A DNA stretch of 64,000 bases, taken from positions 1 through 64,000 of the forward strand of contig DATJIW010000023.1 in the NCBI GenBank assembly GCA_035492775.1, read 5' to 3'. Position 1 is the stretch's first letter. Each line of letters opens with the position of its first letter. This document shows positions 8,396 to 16,155 of this stretch, piece by piece. The stretch comes from DATJFQ01 sp035492775. GTDB lineage: Bacteria; Acidobacteriota; Vicinamibacteria; Vicinamibacterales; 2-12-FULL-66-21. The notes below the pieces were generated by a model that saw only the letters and a list, made by a program, of their open reading frames with translations, ran no database searches and was not told where the DNA came from. The translations under genes and the position numbers were made by a program.

Positions 8396-9277
8396 ATGCA
8401 GCTGCGGAGCGTGTTCCCTCCGATGCCGACGCCGTTCGCGTCGGATGGCTCGATCGACACCGCAACCATCACCCGGAACGTGCGGCGATGGCTCGACGCC
8501 GGCCTGGGCGGCATCGTCGCGCTCGGCACCAACGGCGAGGCAGCGCTGCTGGATGAAGATGAAAGCGATCGCGTGATCGCCGCGTCGCGTGAAAGCGTGC
8601 CGCGCGACCGCGCGCTGATCGCTGGCGTCGGCCGCGAATCCACCAGAGCGACCGTGGCCGCCGCCCGCCGCGCGGCGGATTTGGGCGCCGATGCCGTGCT
8701 TGTTCGTCCTCCCTCGCTGTATCGCACGAGCGTGACCGCCGCCGCCCTCGAAGGACATTTCCGCGCCGTAGCCGACGACTGCCGTGCGCCTGTGCTGCTC
8801 TACAACTATCCCGCGTTCTTCGGCGCCCAGCTGCCGCCGCCGCTCATTGGCAGGCTCGCGGAACATCCAAACGTGATCGGGATGAAGGAGACGAGCACCG
8901 ACGGGGCGCAGTTCGCGGACATTGCCGCAGCGGTTCCGGATCGATTCACGATTCTGGCGGGGTCCGCGCCGGGACTGTATCCCGCGTTGTGTGCGGGCGC
9001 GCGCGGAGCGATCCTCGCCGTCGCCTGCGTCGTCCCCGAGATGTGTCTCGACGTGCTTCGTCTCACGTGTGACGGGCAACACGCAGACGCGCTTCGTCTG
9101 CAGCAGCGGCTCAATCCGCTGGCTCGCGCCGTCACGAGCGGCTACGGCATCGCAGGCCTCAAGGCGGCGATGGATATGATGGGGTACGGCGGCGGTGCCG
9201 TACGCGCGCCGCTGTCACCAGTTTCTTCGGAAGGCATCGAACAGATTCGCCTGCTCCTGCAATCCGTCGCCGCGTAA
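8396..9277 (+). CDS. DapA/HOGA family class I aldolase (dihydrodipicolinate synthase family)
   Basis: This is a 293-residue TIM-barrel aldolase of the DHDPS/N-acetylneuraminate lyase superfamily. It shows the GTNGE loop near residue 44, the YNYP tyrosine motif near residue 140 and the Schiff-base lysine in IGMKET near residue 166. The GTNGEAALL and AEHPNVIGMKE patterns look more like 4-hydroxy-2-oxoglutarate aldolase (HOGA1-type) than canonical DapA (GTTGE, YNVP). The next gene is a class V aminotransferase like alanine-glyoxylate aminotransferase, which would use the glyoxylate such an aldolase releases. That functional assignment is inference; a sugar-acid aldolase or true DHDPS remains possible. 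Confidence 0.82.
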   Translation: MQLRSVFPPMPTPFASDGSIDTATITRNVRRWLDAGLGGIVALGTNGEAALLDEDESDRVIAASRESVPRDRALIAGVGRESTRATVAAARRAADLGADAVLVRPPSLYRTSVTAAALEGHFRAVADDCRAPVLLYNYPAFFGAQLPPPLIGRLAEHPNVIGMKETSTDGAQFADIAAAVPDRFTILAGSAPGLYPALCAGARGAILAVACVVPEMCLDVLRLTCDGQHADALRLQQRLNPLARAVTSGYGIAGLKAAMDMMGYGGGAVRAPLSPVSSEGIEQIRLLLQSVAA

Positions 9278-9281
9278 CAAC

Positions 9282-10382
9282 ATGGTTCCTGCCGTCGAAC
9301 GACTCCTGCTCGGACCCGGCCCCAGTCCGGTCGCGCCCCGCGTGCAGCGCGCGATGAGCGCACCGATTCTCAGCCATCTGGACCCCGCGCTGATGTCGAT
9401 CCTCGATCGCGTTCGCCTGCAGCTTCGCGACGCGTTCGGCGGCGCGGACGACGCATTCGCGTGTGCCGTTTCGGGCACCGGGACCGCCGGGATGGAAGCA
9501 GCGGTCGCGAACGTGACGCGTTCCGGGCGTCGCGCAACAGTCGTCGTCAATGGCTATTTCGGCGATCGGCTGTCGCAAATGTTCGGCCGGTACGGAGCGA
9601 CCGTGTCGCGCGTCGAGCGCGAATGGGGGAGAGCGGCGGATCCGGATGCACTCGATCGTGCCCTCCGCGCGCGGGGCGCGGATGTCGTCGCCATGGTGCA
9701 CGCGGAGACGTCCACCGGTGTTTTGAACCCCGTCGCGGAGCTGTGTGCCGTGGCGCAGCGTCATGGTGCGCTGACGGTCGTGGACGCCGTCACGTCATTG
9801 GGGGCGCATGCCGTCGCCACGGCCAGCTGGGGATGCGACGTCTGTTACAGCTGCACCCAGAAAGGTCTTGGAGCGCCGTCGGGTCTTGCCCCGATTGTTT
9901 TTTCGCGACGCGCGCAGGACGCGTCGGCGACGTCGGGCGCCGCGGCGACCTTTTACTTCGATCTCCAGCTCCTGAAAAACTACTGGATCGACCGGAAGTA
10001 TCACCACACGATTTCCGCGCCGCTCATCTACGCCCTTTCGGAATCGCTCGACGTCGTGTCGGAAGAAGGATTCGAACCGAGGTGGCGGCGTCACCGCGGG
10101 AACCACCTTCGTTTCGCACGCGGGCTTGGCGAACTCGGACTCGGGTTGTTGCCGCCGGACGAGGAGCGCCTCTGGTCGTTGAACGCCGTCGTCGTTCCCG
10201 AAGGCGTGGACGAGGCGCGCGTGCGCCAGCGTTTCCTCGATGAGCGTTCGATCGAAATCGGCGCCGGGCTCGGACCGCTCGCCGGCAGAATCTGGCGCGT
10301 CGGCCTGATGGGCTCGGGGTCGACCGCCGACAACGTCGATCGGCTGCTCGACGCTTACAGGAGCGTGCTACGGCCCGCGTGA
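9282..10382 (+). CDS. Class V aminotransferase, alanine/serine-glyoxylate aminotransferase-like
   Basis: This PLP enzyme of 366 residues resembles alanine-glyoxylate or serine-glyoxylate aminotransferases. The ATG at 9282 gives the family N-terminus LLLGPGPSPVAPRV. Further features are GTGTAGMEAAVAN, the Asp in VVDAVTSLGA that contacts the PLP ring nitrogen, and the PLP-binding lysine in CTQKGLGAPSG. It starts four bases after the aldolase stop and overlaps mtgA by four bases (GTGA). Pairing with the aldolase suggests conversion of 4-hydroxy-2-oxoglutarate to pyruvate and glycine, but phosphonate (2-AEP) or purine-catabolism aminotransferases share this fold. Confidence 0.87.
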   Translation: MVPAVERLLLGPGPSPVAPRVQRAMSAPILSHLDPALMSILDRVRLQLRDAFGGADDAFACAVSGTGTAGMEAAVANVTRSGRRATVVVNGYFGDRLSQMFGRYGATVSRVEREWGRAADPDALDRALRARGADVVAMVHAETSTGVLNPVAELCAVAQRHGALTVVDAVTSLGAHAVATASWGCDVCYSCTQKGLGAPSGLAPIVFSRRAQDASATSGAAATFYFDLQLLKNYWIDRKYHHTISAPLIYALSESLDVVSEEGFEPRWRRHRGNHLRFARGLGELGLGLLPPDEERLWSLNAVVVPEGVDEARVRQRFLDERSIEIGAGLGPLAGRIWRVGLMGSGSTADNVDRLLDAYRSVLRPA

Positions 10383-11245
10383 AACTGCGGCGCGTTAAAG
10401 CGCGCGGTCTGAAGCGGACCGGACGCATTGCCGCGGCGATCCTTGGCGGCGCGTTTGCCTATCTCGCCTACGTCTATCTCACGCTGCCGGACGTTCGACC
10501 GCTACGCACCACGAATCCAAAAACGACCGCATTCATGGAACTGCGCGTGCGGGAGGCCCACGCCCGCGGCGAACCGGTCGTCCAGGATCGGCGATGGGTT
10601 TCGTATGCGCGCATCTCGCAACATCTGAAGCGCGCCGTCATCGTGACGGAGGACAGTGCGTTCTGGACGCACGAAGGTGTGGACTACGCACAGCTGAAGG
10701 AGGCGATGGAAGAGAACCTCGAGCGCCTCGAGTTCGCCCGCGGCGCGAGCACGATCACCCAGCAGCTCGCGAAGAACCTGTATCTGTCGCCGTCGAAGAA
10801 TCCGGTGCGCAAGCTGCGCGAGCTGTTGATTACCCGCCGCCTCGAAGCGGAGCTGACCAAACAGCGGATACTCGAGCTGTATCTCAATGTCATCGAGTGG
10901 GGCGACGGGGTCTGGGGAGCCGAAGCTGCGGCGCGGCACTACTTTCACAAAACGGCGGCTGAGTTGTCGCCCTCCGAATCGGCGCTGCTGGCCGCCGCGA
11001 TCGCCAATCCGCGCGTGTTCGATCCCGGCCGGCCCAGCGCGCGACTGCGGCGCCGCGAAGAAATGATCCTCCGGCGCATGGGCGCCGTCACGCCGCCGCC
11101 CGTCATCGCGTCACAGCCGGAGCCTGCGGTCGTGGCGCCGGTCGAGGCCATGCCGCCGCTGCCGGAGCGGACGCCGCTGGGACTACCCGGATCCATCCTT
11201 CCGCCCGAAAAGCCGCCGAGGAAACCGGGTGGGGGAGGGCCGTGA
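10379..11245 (+). CDS. mtgA: Monofunctional peptidoglycan glycosyltransferase
   Basis: This protein polymerises lipid II into glycan strands at the inner membrane. It is a family GT51 domain without a transpeptidase. An N-terminal membrane anchor (about residues 18-38) is followed by the catalytic motif around Glu91 (VTEDSAFWTHEGVD), then GASTITQQLAKNL and RKLRELLITRRLE. The C-terminal 50 residues are a Pro-rich tail not needed for the fold. The GTG start overlaps the aminotransferase stop, so the two are cotranscribed although functionally unrelated. Confidence 0.93.
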   Translation: MKLRRVKARGLKRTGRIAAAILGGAFAYLAYVYLTLPDVRPLRTTNPKTTAFMELRVREAHARGEPVVQDRRWVSYARISQHLKRAVIVTEDSAFWTHEGVDYAQLKEAMEENLERLEFARGASTITQQLAKNLYLSPSKNPVRKLRELLITRRLEAELTKQRILELYLNVIEWGDGVWGAEAAARHYFHKTAAELSPSESALLAAAIANPRVFDPGRPSARLRRREEMILRRMGAVTPPPVIASQPEPAVVAPVEAMPPLPERTPLGLPGSILPPEKPPRKPGGGGP

Positions 11246-11365
11246 AATCGGTGAGCCGGTGAATTGGTCCGCCGTTGAATTCATGAGCTACGCGCGGTGC
11301 ACGGAATTACTCCCGGGTTCACTGATTGACCAACTCACAAACTCCATAATTCCTTAAGGTTCACC

Positions 11366-11395
11366 TTGACACTGATCGCCTCATGTCCGTATAGT
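11366..11395 (+). promoter_or_regulatory. Strong sigma-70-like promoter
   Basis: A perfect TTGACA (11366-11371) and TATAGT (11390-11395) are separated by 18 bases. The site is in an A+T-richer spacer about 90 bases upstream of the HExxH protein gene, in the right orientation. This is the best consensus promoter in the window. Confidence 0.75.
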
Positions 11396-11482
11396 CGCCT
11401 CATCTCTGCCCCCCAGCGATAAGCGGCAAGTTCGACCGAGGAACCACGGGCGAAGCTGTGCTTGGCCTGTGTGTGTGTCGGG

Positions 11483-12295
11483 ATGATCAACTACACAGAG
11501 CGGATCACGTTCCTGATGGAGGATCTGATCACGCGCATTCCAGCGCTGTCCTTCATCGACTTGCGCGAGGTTCTCGTGTTCGGCCGCTTCGGCCGGCCCG
11601 AAGCCGAGGGTGCGTTTGCCACTTGTCACTGCATGACGCTGCCCGAGAGCGAGCCGGGTTACTTCTTCTGGCGCGATCGTGTGACCGGAGAGCTCACGCG
11701 CCGCTCCGAGTGGTTCGTCACGAAGACTCCGGAAGTTCGCGTCGGTCGCGTGCGGATCAAATACCTGATTTCGTTTGTGCTCCCGCGCTACTGCGAACAA
11801 CGCCTCGAGCGATCGTGGAAGACCGAGCTGTATACCGGCGCTCCGAGTTGGATCGCGAAGCTCGACACGATCGTTCACGAGCTCTATCACATCGATCCGA
11901 ACGCGAGCGGCATACGTCAGTGCCTGAACGCCGATGGTTCGCGATCGCCCCGCCTCCACGGCGCGTGCTTCTACGAGGAAGTCGCGGCCATGACGCGAGC
12001 GTACCTCGACTCGCGGCCCGACCCTGCGTATACGGATTTTCTGCAGTGGGATTTCGCCGGACTCGAACGCCAGTACGGCGGAGTCGTGGCAACGACGTTT
12101 AGGAATTTCCCGTCGTTCCCTCAGCGGTACATGGAACCGTGCAGCGCGCTGCCGGTCGATTCGACCGTGAAGCTCGAGCCACTGAAGCCGTTCACCCAGC
12201 CGCTCATCTACACCGAGGACGACCTGCACACGCGCCAGTTCACAGCGTCGAGCACGCGGCGGTTGACGCGCAAAGGCGCGCGCCGCGCGGCGTAG
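11483..12295 (+). CDS. Putative zinc metallopeptidase-like protein with HExxH motif
   Basis: The product (about 270 residues) is not a named enzyme I recognise. It contains VHELYHID near residue 133, an HExxH zinc-peptidase motif, and a downstream conserved-looking ACFYEEVAAMTRAYL helix whose Glu could be a third ligand. The pattern is reminiscent of the small putative phage-type metallopeptidase families. There is no signal peptide or transmembrane helix, so it is probably cytoplasmic. I chose the ATG at 11483; an in-frame TTG at 11462 and a GTG at 11471 are alternatives. A near-consensus promoter lies upstream. It is convergent with the NlpC/P60 gene. Confidence 0.6.
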   Translation: MINYTERITFLMEDLITRIPALSFIDLREVLVFGRFGRPEAEGAFATCHCMTLPESEPGYFFWRDRVTGELTRRSEWFVTKTPEVRVGRVRIKYLISFVLPRYCEQRLERSWKTELYTGAPSWIAKLDTIVHELYHIDPNASGIRQCLNADGSRSPRLHGACFYEEVAAMTRAYLDSRPDPAYTDFLQWDFAGLERQYGGVVATTFRNFPSFPQRYMEPCSALPVDSTVKLEPLKPFTQPLIYTEDDLHTRQFTASSTRRLTRKGARRAA

Positions 12296-12307
12296 TTCAC
12301 GAATTCA

Positions 12308-12832
12308 TCAATTCGCCGATTCGTCGATTCGCCGGGCGCCGAGATATCGCCTCGACCAGTACGTCGAGGTCAGGTGCTCCACGCGCACCTCACCGCTGCC
12401 GCTGGGCGCGTGAACGAAGTCGTCGCCGCCGATTGAGATTCCCACATGGGAGGCGCCGCTGGAGACGGTGCGGAAGAAGACGAGGTCACCAGGCTCGAGC
12501 TCGCTGCGGCGGACGTGACGGCCGATCCGGTACTGTTCCGCGACCGTCCGCGGGACGGTGACACCGTTGCGTGCAAACACGTACGCGACCAGTCCGCTGC
12601 AGTCGAAGCCGGCCGGGCTCGCGCCTCCTGTCCGGTAAGGCGCCCCGCGCAGCGACAACGCGAGGTCCACGACCGCGGATCCGGTCGAGGGCGCCGGCCG
12701 CGAGGCTGACGGGTGTCGTCCCGGCGTCGGGAATGGGGTCGGCCGGGCCCCGCCAGAGGCGCAGGCCCCCGACAGGGCCGCCGCCAAAAGAAGGAACAGG
12801 ACCGGACCGGAACGCACCATGGGCGATCGCAT
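12308..12832 (-). CDS. NlpC/P60 family cell-wall hydrolase, lipoprotein
   Basis: This is an exported peptidoglycan endopeptidase, predicted to cut stem peptides. A lipoprotein signal with lipobox LSGAC (Cys24) is followed by a Pro/Ser-rich linker and a compact NlpC/P60 domain. The catalytic residues are visible: Cys78 in FDCSGL, His129 in ASHVGI and His141 in FVHAPS. The 174-residue length suits a single-domain hydrolase. A second in-frame ATG four codons in may be the true start. Confidence 0.9.
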   Translation of the reverse strand: MRSPMVRSGPVLFLLLAAALSGACASGGARPTPFPTPGRHPSASRPAPSTGSAVVDLALSLRGAPYRTGGASPAGFDCSGLVAYVFARNGVTVPRTVAEQYRIGRHVRRSELEPGDLVFFRTVSSGASHVGISIGGDDFVHAPSGSGEVRVEHLTSTYWSRRYLGARRIDESAN

Positions 12833-12907
12833 TATCGGCGCTTCAGGCGTCCGGGGTCAGCCGACGCCGTAACTTGCTGCAAACATGCCTGTTACACTGT
12901 CGCTGCC

Positions 12908-12937
12908 TTGACACCTGCGCTCTGCATCAGGCAGAAT
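12908..12937 (+). promoter_or_regulatory. Possible promoter for the HNH nuclease gene
   Basis: TTGACA (12908-12913) and CAGAAT (12932-12937) are separated by 18 bases. The -10 is only 12 bases before the ATG at 12949, so a transcript from it would have an almost absent leader. The -35 is perfect, the -10 moderate. Confidence 0.4.
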
Positions 12938-12948
12938 GACTCAGGCTT

Positions 12949-13497
12949 ATGGAGCAGACCCTGCTTCTGAACGCCACGTACGAGCCCCTCAAGGTCGTCC
13001 ACTGGCAGAAGGCGATCACGCTGTGGTGCCAGGGGAAGGTCGAAGTCATCTCCGTGTACGACCGGGAGGTGAGGGCGGTCTCGTTCAGCTTCAAGCTGCC
13101 TTCGGTCATTCGCCTGCTCCGCTACATCAAGATCAAGCGGCACATCGACTACGTTCCATTTTCGCGCGCCAACATCTACGCGCGCGACAACCATACGTGT
13201 CAGTACTGCGCCCAGAGTCTACCGACACCAGATCTCACATTCGATCATGTCGTGCCGGTCGCCCAGGGCGGCCGAAAAGACTGGGAAAACATCGTCACCT
13301 GCTGCATCCCCTGCAACCGCCGAAAAGGGGGCCGCACTCCGGAGCAGGCGGGCATGCATCTGATCCGGATTCCCCGGCGCCCCGACAAGGCCCCGGCTAT
13401 CCGCATTACCGTCGGCCTGCGGAACGCTCCCGAATCCTGGCGCGATTACTTCTACTGGAACGTCGAGCTCGATAAGGGCGAAGACGACGCCGTCTGA
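12949..13497 (+). CDS. HNH endonuclease family protein
   Basis: This 182-residue protein has an HNH nuclease domain in its C-terminal half. An N-terminal region with LLLNATYEPLKVVHWQKAI is typical of a widespread chromosomal HNH family. The zinc site is formed by CQYC (about residues 84-87) and CIPC (about residues 120-123), and the catalytic His lies in TFDHVVPVAQGG, with NIVTCC carrying the Asn. Members of this family occur widely outside phages and their cellular role is poorly defined. It is separated by nine bases from the NHL-repeat gene. Confidence 0.87.
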   Translation: MEQTLLLNATYEPLKVVHWQKAITLWCQGKVEVISVYDREVRAVSFSFKLPSVIRLLRYIKIKRHIDYVPFSRANIYARDNHTCQYCAQSLPTPDLTFDHVVPVAQGGRKDWENIVTCCIPCNRRKGGRTPEQAGMHLIRIPRRPDKAPAIRITVGLRNAPESWRDYFYWNVELDKGEDDAV

Positions 13498-13506
13498 GAC
13501 GCCGGT

Positions 13507-14511
13507 ATGGGCCGCCTGAACGCCGTCCGCCCGCTCTGGGCGATAGAGGGCGGTCGTGTGACCATCGAAGGCGATGGTCTGCCCGTCGAACCGGACCTGG
13601 CGGTGGTGCGTGTCGGCGGCATCCCCGCGCGGCTGGTCAAGGCGTCGCCCACCTCCCTGACGTTCATCGTTCCGCAAGGCATCGACGGCGGCCCGACGCC
13701 GATCCGCATCGATCAACTGGCGGGTGAAACGGCCTACGTCGAGATGGGCGTACCCCTCGCGACGGGGCTCCACCAGGTCGACAGCCCCGCCTACGACCGC
13801 CACGGCAATCTCTTCGTCACGTTCAGCGGATCCCGGGGACAACAGGCGCCCGTCACGGTTTTCATCGTTCGGCCCGACGGCACCCGCGAGCCGTTCGGCG
13901 GCGACGTGCCCAACCCGACGTCCCTTGCGTTCGACCGCGAGGGGCAGCTGTTCGTTTCGAGCCGATTCGACGGCAGCGTTTACCGCGTTGCCCCGGACGG
14001 GCGCGCCACAGTGCACGCCAGCGAACTGGGCATTGCATGCGGCCTCGCGTTCGCTCCCGACGGCGCCCTCTTCGTGGGCGATCGGTCGGGATCCATCCTG
14101 CGCGTCGACTATCGCGGCCGGACCGAGACGTTCGCCGGCCTTCCGCCCTCGGTGGCGGCCTTTCATCTGGCGTTCGGGCCCGACGCTGCGCTGTACGTCA
14201 CCGGGCCGACGCTCGGGCCGAACGATGGCGTGTATCGCATCACGCCCGACGGCAACGTGAGCCTCTGGACGAGCGGATTCGGCAGACCGCAGGGACTGGC
14301 CTTCGATGCGCAAGGGTACCTCTACGTGGTCGATGCGCTGGCTGGCGCCAGCGGCGTCTATCGATTTCGCGGCACGCCGTCGGACCGCGAGTTGATGATG
14401 AGTGGCGGGCCGCTCATCGGACTCGCTTTTGATCCGCACGGCGGAGTCGCGGTGGCGACAGGCGACAGCGTGTACCGCCTTGCCGTTGGTATTCGCGGCT
14501 TACTGCCATAG
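13507..14511 (+). CDS. IPT/TIG plus NHL-repeat beta-propeller protein
   Basis: The 334-residue product starts with an IPT/TIG-like Ig fold (residues 1-65, with IEGDGLPVEPDLAVVRVGG). A six-bladed NHL/SMP-30-like propeller follows, seen in repeats such as PTSLAFDREGQLFVSS, ACGLAFAPDGALFVGD and PQGLAFDAQGYLYVVD. No signal peptide is visible, which is odd because this fold combination is often exported. It sits nine bases after the HNH gene and 13 bases before the APC permease, so the three may be cotranscribed. Function is unknown; binding or lactonase-like activity is possible. Confidence 0.72.
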   Translation: MGRLNAVRPLWAIEGGRVTIEGDGLPVEPDLAVVRVGGIPARLVKASPTSLTFIVPQGIDGGPTPIRIDQLAGETAYVEMGVPLATGLHQVDSPAYDRHGNLFVTFSGSRGQQAPVTVFIVRPDGTREPFGGDVPNPTSLAFDREGQLFVSSRFDGSVYRVAPDGRATVHASELGIACGLAFAPDGALFVGDRSGSILRVDYRGRTETFAGLPPSVAAFHLAFGPDAALYVTGPTLGPNDGVYRITPDGNVSLWTSGFGRPQGLAFDAQGYLYVVDALAGASGVYRFRGTPSDRELMMSGGPLIGLAFDPHGGVAVATGDSVYRLAVGIRGLLP

Positions 14512-14524
14512 AATTCGCCCACAG

Positions 14525-16027
14525 ATGACGCAACTGTTCCGCAGAAAACCAATCGCCGAACTGGTCGTGGAAGGCGATCAGGCGCTCAAGCGCGTGATGG
14601 GTGCGGGCGACCTGATCATGCTCGCCATCGGCGCCGTCATCGGCGCCGGCATTTTCGGCGCAATCGGCACCGCCGCGGCGGGACAGATCGGGCCGAACGG
14701 CGAGGTGATTCGCCAGGGCGCCGGCCCTGCGCTGGTGTTTTCGTTCCTGCTGCTCGGCGTCGCGTGTGCGCTGGCGGGTCTCTGTTATGCGGAGCTGGCG
14801 GCGATGATTCCGCAGGCCGGAAGCGCGTATGCGTACAGCTACGCGACGCTCGGCGAACTCGTCGCCTGGATCATCGGGTGGGACCTGATCCTCGAGTACG
14901 CCGTCGGCAACGTCGCGGTCGCGATCTCCTGGGGCGACTACTTCAACACCCTGCTGCGCGGCTTCGGCTGGACGCTTCCGCCCTGGCTCACGACGGGTTA
15001 CCGGACGGCGTTGCTCAGCGCCGATCCGGCAATTCACGGGCTGCTGAATTCCGCGCCGCACGTGTTCGGGATTCCGATCCTCGTGCACGTTCCGGCGTTC
15101 AGCATCGTGATGCTCATCACGTGGCTCCTGCTCCAGGGCGCGCGCGAGAGCTCCACGGCGAACAACATCATGGTGGTGATCAAGCTGATGGCGCTCGCGT
15201 TGTTCATCGCGGTCGGCGCTACACACTTGCACGCCGCAAACTATCATCCGTTCGCGCCCAACGGCTTCACCGGCATTCACCAGGGCGCGGCCATCGTCTT
15301 TTTCGCGTACATCGGCTTCGATGCGATCTCGACGGCCGCGGAAGAGACGAAGGATCCACAACGCAATCTCCCGATCGGCATCCTGGGAGGGCTCGCGATC
15401 TGCACGGTCATCTACATCATCGTCGGCGCGGTGCTGACGGGTATGGTCCCCTATCAGCAGCTGGCCGTCGCCGACCCGCTAGCGCGTGCGCTCGAACTGG
15501 CCGGATTCAAGGCCGTCGGCTGGATCGTCGCGCTCGGCGCTGCCGTGTCGATGTCCGCAGTGCTGCTCGTCTTTCAATACGGGCAGCCGCGGATCTTCTT
15601 CGCGATGGCGCGCGACGGCCTGCTGCCGCAGTGGGCGGCACGCCTGAACGCGCAGAAGATTCCGGCGACGACCACGCTCGTCACCGGAGTTTTCGTGGCC
15701 ACGTGGTCGCTCATCGGAGATGCCGGCGAAACGTACGACTTGACGAACATCGGGACGCTCTTCGCGTTCATGCTCGTGTCGATAGGCGTGCTCGTGCTCC
15801 GTTACAAGGAGCCCGAGCGGCCGCGGCCGTTCCGGGTGCCGTTCGTCTGGCCGGTGACGCTGCTGTCGGCCGCCGGCTGTGTGTTCATCATGCGCGGCCT
15901 GCCGCATCAGGCGTGGGAACGGTTTGGGTACTGGCTGGCGATTGGCCTCGTCCTGTATTTCCTCTACGGGTTCCAGAACAGCCGATTGCGGGGGCACCAG
16001 CGAGGCCGTAGAGATCTTCGGAACTAG
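14525..16027 (+). CDS. APC superfamily amino acid permease (cationic amino acid transporter type)
   Basis: This inner-membrane protein of 500 residues has about 12 hydrophobic segments and belongs to the amino acid-polyamine-organocation superfamily, CAT branch. Typical motifs are GDLIMLAIGAVIGAGIFGAIG in TM1, the LCYAELAAMIPQAGSAYAYSY region in TM3, and IGFDAISTAAEETKDPQRNLP after TM6. The ATG at 14525 is chosen because the family starts 20-30 residues before TM1. The substrate is probably one or more amino acids taken up with protons; specificity cannot be read. Confidence 0.9.
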   Translation: MTQLFRRKPIAELVVEGDQALKRVMGAGDLIMLAIGAVIGAGIFGAIGTAAAGQIGPNGEVIRQGAGPALVFSFLLLGVACALAGLCYAELAAMIPQAGSAYAYSYATLGELVAWIIGWDLILEYAVGNVAVAISWGDYFNTLLRGFGWTLPPWLTTGYRTALLSADPAIHGLLNSAPHVFGIPILVHVPAFSIVMLITWLLLQGARESSTANNIMVVIKLMALALFIAVGATHLHAANYHPFAPNGFTGIHQGAAIVFFAYIGFDAISTAAEETKDPQRNLPIGILGGLAICTVIYIIVGAVLTGMVPYQQLAVADPLARALELAGFKAVGWIVALGAAVSMSAVLLVFQYGQPRIFFAMARDGLLPQWAARLNAQKIPATTTLVTGVFVATWSLIGDAGETYDLTNIGTLFAFMLVSIGVLVLRYKEPERPRPFRVPFVWPVTLLSAAGCVFIMRGLPHQAWERFGYWLAIGLVLYFLYGFQNSRLRGHQRGRRDLRN

Positions 16028-16047
16028 AGGCCACGGAGGACACGGAG

Positions 16048-16108
16048 GGCTTTTTTTCCGCTACAGGGAAGCAACGTCGCGAGCTTTTTTCGACTACAGG
16101 GAAGCAAC
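16048..16108. repeat. Short tandem duplication with ctacagggaagcaac units
   Basis: The 15-base sequence ctacagggaagcaac occurs at 16061-16075 and again at 16094-16108, each preceded by a run of six or seven T residues, giving a 33-base period. A ccacggaggacacggagg micro-repeat lies directly upstream. The two T-runs make a terminator tempting, but no GC stem precedes them. Confidence 0.7.
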
Positions 16109-16155
16109 CTCAGCCCACCTGGAAGGAGCCGCGAACGCGAACTGCGCCCCGAACG

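Noticed and set aside
6949..8727. A 592-codon open frame on the minus strand with VPHTMLSPS repeats
   Set aside because: It is the antisense of the NIVWGT array plus the GNAT gene. The plus-strand genes have clear domains; the repeat merely keeps the opposite frame free of stops.
12949..13497. HNH gene as part of a homing or phage element
   Set aside because: The family (LLLNATYEPLKVV N-terminus) is a common chromosomal HNH protein, and the neighbours are ordinary.
16051..16090. T-runs downstream of the APC permease as intrinsic terminators
   Set aside because: Neither run is preceded by a GC-rich inverted repeat close enough to act as a stem.
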